Below are positions 60,607 through 64,000 of a stretch of 64,000 nt of DNA, one piece after another. Location of the stretch: the NCBI GenBank assembly GCA_037355855.1, contig CM074764.1, forward strand, positions 2,790,001 to 2,854,000, given 5' to 3'. The notes under the pieces were generated by a model, which had not been told where the DNA came from, searched no databases, and saw only the letters and a list, made by a program, of their open reading frames with translations. Position 1 is the first letter of the stretch. Each line of letters opens with the position of its first letter. Source of the DNA: Pseudo-nitzschia pungens (lineage: Eukaryota; Bacillariophyta; Bacillariophyceae; Bacillariales; Bacillariaceae). The translations under genes were made by a program, and so were the position numbers.

Positions 60607-63556
60607 GATCAGAAGGAAACCGAGTCTGTCGCACGGAAGAAAGAGTTGCCGGAGCTGATTTGGTGGAGACATTGGCATGGCTCAAATCACTGACACTAGC
60701 ATCATGACTGGAAGAGAATGCAATTGCAGCAACTCCAAGCCTCAATGCAGAGGCTGCATCTTCCCCACCACCGGCAGCAGGAACTGCAGTTGAGGAATCA
60801 GGAGAGGCCACAGGGAGGTCACCAGCCATGGCATTATGGGGAGGGTCAGGAACTGCAGGGGGAACTTCAGGAGGAATACCAGGAGAGGCATTAGCCTTGG
60901 CCACATGGGTAGGATCACCTCCAGTAGGAACACCACCTGCAGGCGCTGAAGCCTGGACATCAGTGAGATTGGAAGTACCGGTTGCTAAAGTATCCATGGA
61001 TTGAGAATCATCAAATCCTCCACCACCACTGTCAGCACGGGCTTGGAGGTTAAAGTGCAGATCTAGATCAAAGGTGAGGTCTGGGGCAAGGTCAACTGAC
61101 AAGTCATCATCAACAAGTTCCCAATCTCTTGCATCCCCATCACCAAAAAAGGGAAGAGAGTCATCCTGCATTGGATCTGCAGCAGGTTCAGTTTCCACAA
61201 CACAATTGGCAGCAGCATCCCAATGGTAGGCTTCCATTTCAGTCAAGCACTCAGAAGAGAACCATTGTCGAACACAAGAACCATAATGAGCTTCCAGTAT
61301 AATAGGCAGGAAAGACAACATGGCCATTGCTTCAGCCTTGGTAGTGATATTGTACAAAGCAAGGATCTCGCCTCGGTATGAACTGGTATCAACAGAAAGA
61401 AAAAGAGGCCATGACCAATTGTCACGGGTTCTGATGCCCAGAAGCACACTGCGCAGTGTCTTCAAACCCAGCCCTTGGCCCAAGTCAACTGGAAGATCAA
61501 GATCAACTACCCCCAAAACAGGAGCAGTTTCATGGCTCTCAATAAATTTGGCTTGGCGGTGCTTAGCCTGGCGAACAGTCTTGAGCTTGGAGGGGGGAAG
61601 AGGTCTGTCAGAAGGATTGGTAGCTGTCTCAATAAACTTGTAGAATTTACCATCAGGTAACGAGGCAATGTCTGAAGGTTTGCAACGGTTGAACTGGGCT
61701 TTGAGGAGCTTAACAGTGTGGGCGCGCTTTGTTGCATCACATAAAACATGAGCAGCCAGAACCGGATTGGGATCAGGAGTTCTGGAGTTGTCAAGACTGA
61801 TATTCTTCCTGATAACAGCAATAGGACAGGCCTGAAACCTGGGATGAGTCTGAAGCAATTCGTTGTAGTGGTCAAGATCAAAACTCTGCATGTAAGATCC
61901 AAGGAGAAAGCCACAGGTGACAACAACTGGGGCCTGTATGTGGTCATATTTCAGCTCCATGTCACGGTCTCTGAGCCTCTGGAGCAATTGTGCTGAAAAG
62001 AGTTTCTCCAGGGAAGCACTGTGTCCCAAAAAGAAGCGTAGATGAGGGGCAGTTCTACTGCGAAGCCAGAGCTGAGCAACATACAATTCCAAGGTCTTCC
62101 TGTCAGGAAGTGTCGTCCAAAACTTGGTAACAGGCTTGGCCTTGGGGTTGAGCCTGGCTCTGGAGGGAAAAACATACAACACCAGGCGCTTGTCAACAGT
62201 CCATAGAAGATCCAAAGCTTCCTTGAGAGACTTGAGCAGCTCATCATATAGTTCCCCAGGGCGTTGTGACATCAACCTTGGAAGGGACAGAGTGACATAA
62301 GAACTATGAGAACACTTGGTGCCAGCAGTGACATCCACTGGAGCTCTAGAATCACTGGAGCAAACCCCTCGGCGTTGGAGGAAATGCCCAGCAGAGGAGG
62401 ACAAGACAGTAGCATCACCACCACCAGGAAGAAAGGACACTGATTTGGAAGTGGAAGCATCATCAACTGCAGTTGGCGCAGGTGTAGGAGGTCGCTTCTT
62501 GAAATGCCAGTGGGAGCCAAGCACCTGATTGGCTGCCAACCAAACTCTTCCTTCAGTGCTGGGCAAAAGGTTACCTTCACAATACAGGTCATCAAAACAC
62601 TCAGGAGACATCTTGGCCAAACCAATAAGACATCTCTTCAGAGCATGGCCTGAAGGTTGCTTGGTCCAGTCTGCAGAGGCTTGAAAGCAGAGAGAAGCAA
62701 GGGAAACCAGGGACTCCACAGAAGCAGTTCTCCACTCAGGGTTGTCAGGAAAAGCTTGAGCATATGCTGGAGGGATGGCAGACTGACAGACATCATGGAT
62801 GGATTTCTTGTCATTCCCATCTTTCTTGCTGAAGAAGTGAGTGGGACTAGGACACCCAGTCCATAGCCGGGATCCTGCTGGAGTTTTACGAAGAGTGTGG
62901 AAAGGGGTGGGAATGGAAGCACGACCAGTAAAAGGCCCCTTACCGTAGAAGCACCAGAGGAAGGAATCTGAGTGAGCTTTGTTGGCAGCAGCCAGGGCTT
63001 TCTTGCGCAGGGCATGTCGCTCTGCAGACGGTGTGTCAGAAAGAAATGCAAGAGTAGCTTGTTTCAGACTAGACTTGGAAGGAGAGACCTTGGAAGGAGG
63101 GTGCTTAGAGTCTGAGTGCTCAGAGCCTGGCTGGCCATCCCTAGACGTGGCACTGTTGGACTTTCCACTGTTGACCTTCCCACTGTTAGACGTCCCACTG
63201 TTGAAATTTCCACTGTTGGACTTCCCACTGTTGGACTTCCCACTGTCAGACGTCCCACTGTCGGACTGCCCACTGCCTGAATGCCCTGTGTCTGAATGCC
63301 CAGTGCCTGACTGCTCAGTGCTCATATCAACATCATCTAGTGCACCAGTAGACACAGCAGAAGTGAAGGACATATCATCATCAGAAGGGAGTGAATCCCT
63401 AGCTGTACGGGGAGAGGGAGGGGGAGAGGGAGTAGCCTGAAGAACGGAACCAGCAGGTAGTCGGCGGGAAGGGGTCCCCGTAAAGGCGCGTTTGTTTGAA
63501 GGAGTGTTAGCCAAGGTAGACCTTTTTCGCCTGGAAGCTGGCGGGGGGGGAGGCAT
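60599..63556 (-). CDS. LINE D ORF1 protein (985 aa)
   Basis: The start was chosen at MPPPPPASRRKR (CACCATGCC context), as in copy A; the frame is open 66 codons further upstream. It differs from A mainly by a shorter repeat tract (one SNSGK-type unit fewer; SNSGNFNSGTSNSGKVNSG) and scattered substitutions. The Pro/Ala-rich acidic C-terminus is kept. The repeat tract at about 63,150-63,320 is the most variable part between copies. Confidence 0.85.
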   Translation of the reverse strand: MPPPPPASRRKRSTLANTPSNKRAFTGTPSRRLPAGSVLQATPSPPPSPRTARDSLPSDDDMSFTSAVSTGALDDVDMSTEQSGTGHSDTGHSGSGQSDSGTSDSGKSNSGKSNSGNFNSGTSNSGKVNSGKSNSATSRDGQPGSEHSDSKHPPSKVSPSKSSLKQATLAFLSDTPSAERHALRKKALAAANKAHSDSFLWCFYGKGPFTGRASIPTPFHTLRKTPAGSRLWTGCPSPTHFFSKKDGNDKKSIHDVCQSAIPPAYAQAFPDNPEWRTASVESLVSLASLCFQASADWTKQPSGHALKRCLIGLAKMSPECFDDLYCEGNLLPSTEGRVWLAANQVLGSHWHFKKRPPTPAPTAVDDASTSKSVSFLPGGGDATVLSSSAGHFLQRRGVCSSDSRAPVDVTAGTKCSHSSYVTLSLPRLMSQRPGELYDELLKSLKEALDLLWTVDKRLVLYVFPSRARLNPKAKPVTKFWTTLPDRKTLELYVAQLWLRSRTAPHLRFFLGHSASLEKLFSAQLLQRLRDRDMELKYDHIQAPVVVTCGFLLGSYMQSFDLDHYNELLQTHPRFQACPIAVIRKNISLDNSRTPDPNPVLAAHVLCDATKRAHTVKLLKAQFNRCKPSDIASLPDGKFYKFIETATNPSDRPLPPSKLKTVRQAKHRQAKFIESHETAPVLGVVDLDLPVDLGQGLGLKTLRSVLLGIRTRDNWSWPLFLSVDTSSYRGEILALYNITTKAEAMAMLSFLPIILEAHYGSCVRQWFSSECLTEMEAYHWDAAANCVVETEPAADPMQDDSLPFFGDGDARDWELVDDDLSVDLAPDLTFDLDLHFNLQARADSGGGGFDDSQSMDTLATGTSNLTDVQASAPAGGVPTGGDPTHVAKANASPGIPPEVPPAVPDPPHNAMAGDLPVASPDSSTAVPAAGGGEDAASALRLGVAAIAFSSSHDASVSDLSHANVSTKSAPATLSSVRQTRFPSDHG

Positions 63557-64000
63557 GGTGGGGCTAGGATCGTCTGAATAGGCGTGTTGGCTCGGGCGCT
63601 GGTAGGCTGTCAGTGTTAACCTGTATGTATATATACAGATGGGTGTAGCCTGGAAACAGGGTACAGCAGCAACAACAAGGGTAACCTTGGTCTGGACAAG
63701 GAAAAGGTCCCTGTGGATCCAAAAAATATACTGGAGCACACCCACAAAAGTCACTGGGGAACTCAGGAATTTTTGCTAAAAAACGAGCAAAATTTGTCTC
63801 ACACTTGGAGCACAAAAACTCTGCGCGCGGAAGAGCTCTGCAAATCGTGTAGCTTGTAGGCTTGTACTCGTACTGTACTCCTAGCTTGAAAATTGTGCAA
63901 ATTTGAACAATTTTGCAGCTACTGCAAATCGTGTAGGCTTGTAGGCTTGCAAATTCGAATCGGATACGGTTCGAATTGAAATACAGCAGCCCACCGGGAA
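63557..64000 (-). promoter_or_regulatory. LINE D 5' leader, partial
   Basis: In element sense it parallels 13,600-14,172 of copy A (CTGCTGTATTTCAATTC, then GTGAGACAAATTTTGCTCG, then CCAGTATATTTTTTGGATCC). One of the duplicated GTGAGACAA segments of A is missing. It continues past the window end. Confidence 0.8.

Larger units (their letters stand above)
54470..64000 (-). mobile_element. LINE copy D with open ORFs, running off the window
   Basis: It lies in minus orientation: tail (AAT)n at about 54,470, 3' UTR, ORF2, ORF1 and at least 440 bp of leader before the window ends. It is inserted in the RT gene of LINE C. Both ORFs are open and closely similar to those of copy A. The 5' end and target duplication are outside the window, so completeness cannot be judged. 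Confidence 0.92.

Overview
The window reads as a piece of a nuclear genome from a eukaryotic alga, most likely a diatom. The single-copy genes are intronless eukaryotic genes (a Notchless-type ribosome assembly factor and a RusA-like protein with a SUMO-interacting motif). A decayed copia-type integrase near 9.1-9.9 kb resembles, from memory, the CoDi elements of diatoms. The species cannot be named from sequence alone.

Layout. 0.1-1.64 kb is CAA/CAG-rich low-complexity repeat. 1.66-6.29 kb is the only ordinary genic stretch: a RusA-like nuclease gene (-), an unrecognised probably organelle- or secretory-targeted protein (+) and an NLE/Rsa4 WD40 gene (-). From about 7.3 kb to the end the window is wall-to-wall nested transposable elements: (i) a ~0.95-kb non-coding element with 12-bp tandem repeats and a 9-bp target duplication (51,566-52,519; a relative at ~7,278-8,201); (ii) a two-ORF LINE family with APE endonuclease, reverse transcriptase, RNase H and a C-terminal CCHC finger, present as two copies with open ORFs (A at 12,481-23,259 and D at 54,470 to beyond the window, in opposite orientation), one decayed full-length copy (B at 28,379-48,596), one rearranged copy (C at 49,896-54,469) and two short fragments; (iii) a Ty3/gypsy-order LTR family, with one intact young copy (30,327-36,141, two 311-bp LTRs differing at one site, TSD ACTTG) and two decayed copies; (iv) a 1.67-kb non-coding element carrying LINE-like 5' and 3' ends (39,252-40,918).

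The nesting gives a relative chronology. Gypsy copy 1 sits in the copia relic and was split by LINE A (16-bp TSD). Gypsy copy 2 was split in gag by LINE B (16-bp TSD). LINE B was later hit by the intact gypsy copy 3 and by the 1.67-kb element (17-bp TSD). LINE C was hit by the 954-bp element and cut by LINE D.

Features most worth attention: an in-frame UGA kept between gag and pol in all three gypsy copies; a palindromic CAGTAATTACTG directly after the 5' LTR instead of a usual TGG primer-binding site; the ATGGTTAG stop/start overlap joining LINE ORF1 and ORF2; paired 3'-terminal hairpins shared by the LINE and the 1.67-kb element despite different tails; and the RusA domain joined to a poly-Asp tract and a SUMO-interacting motif. 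All identities and alignments were judged by eye.
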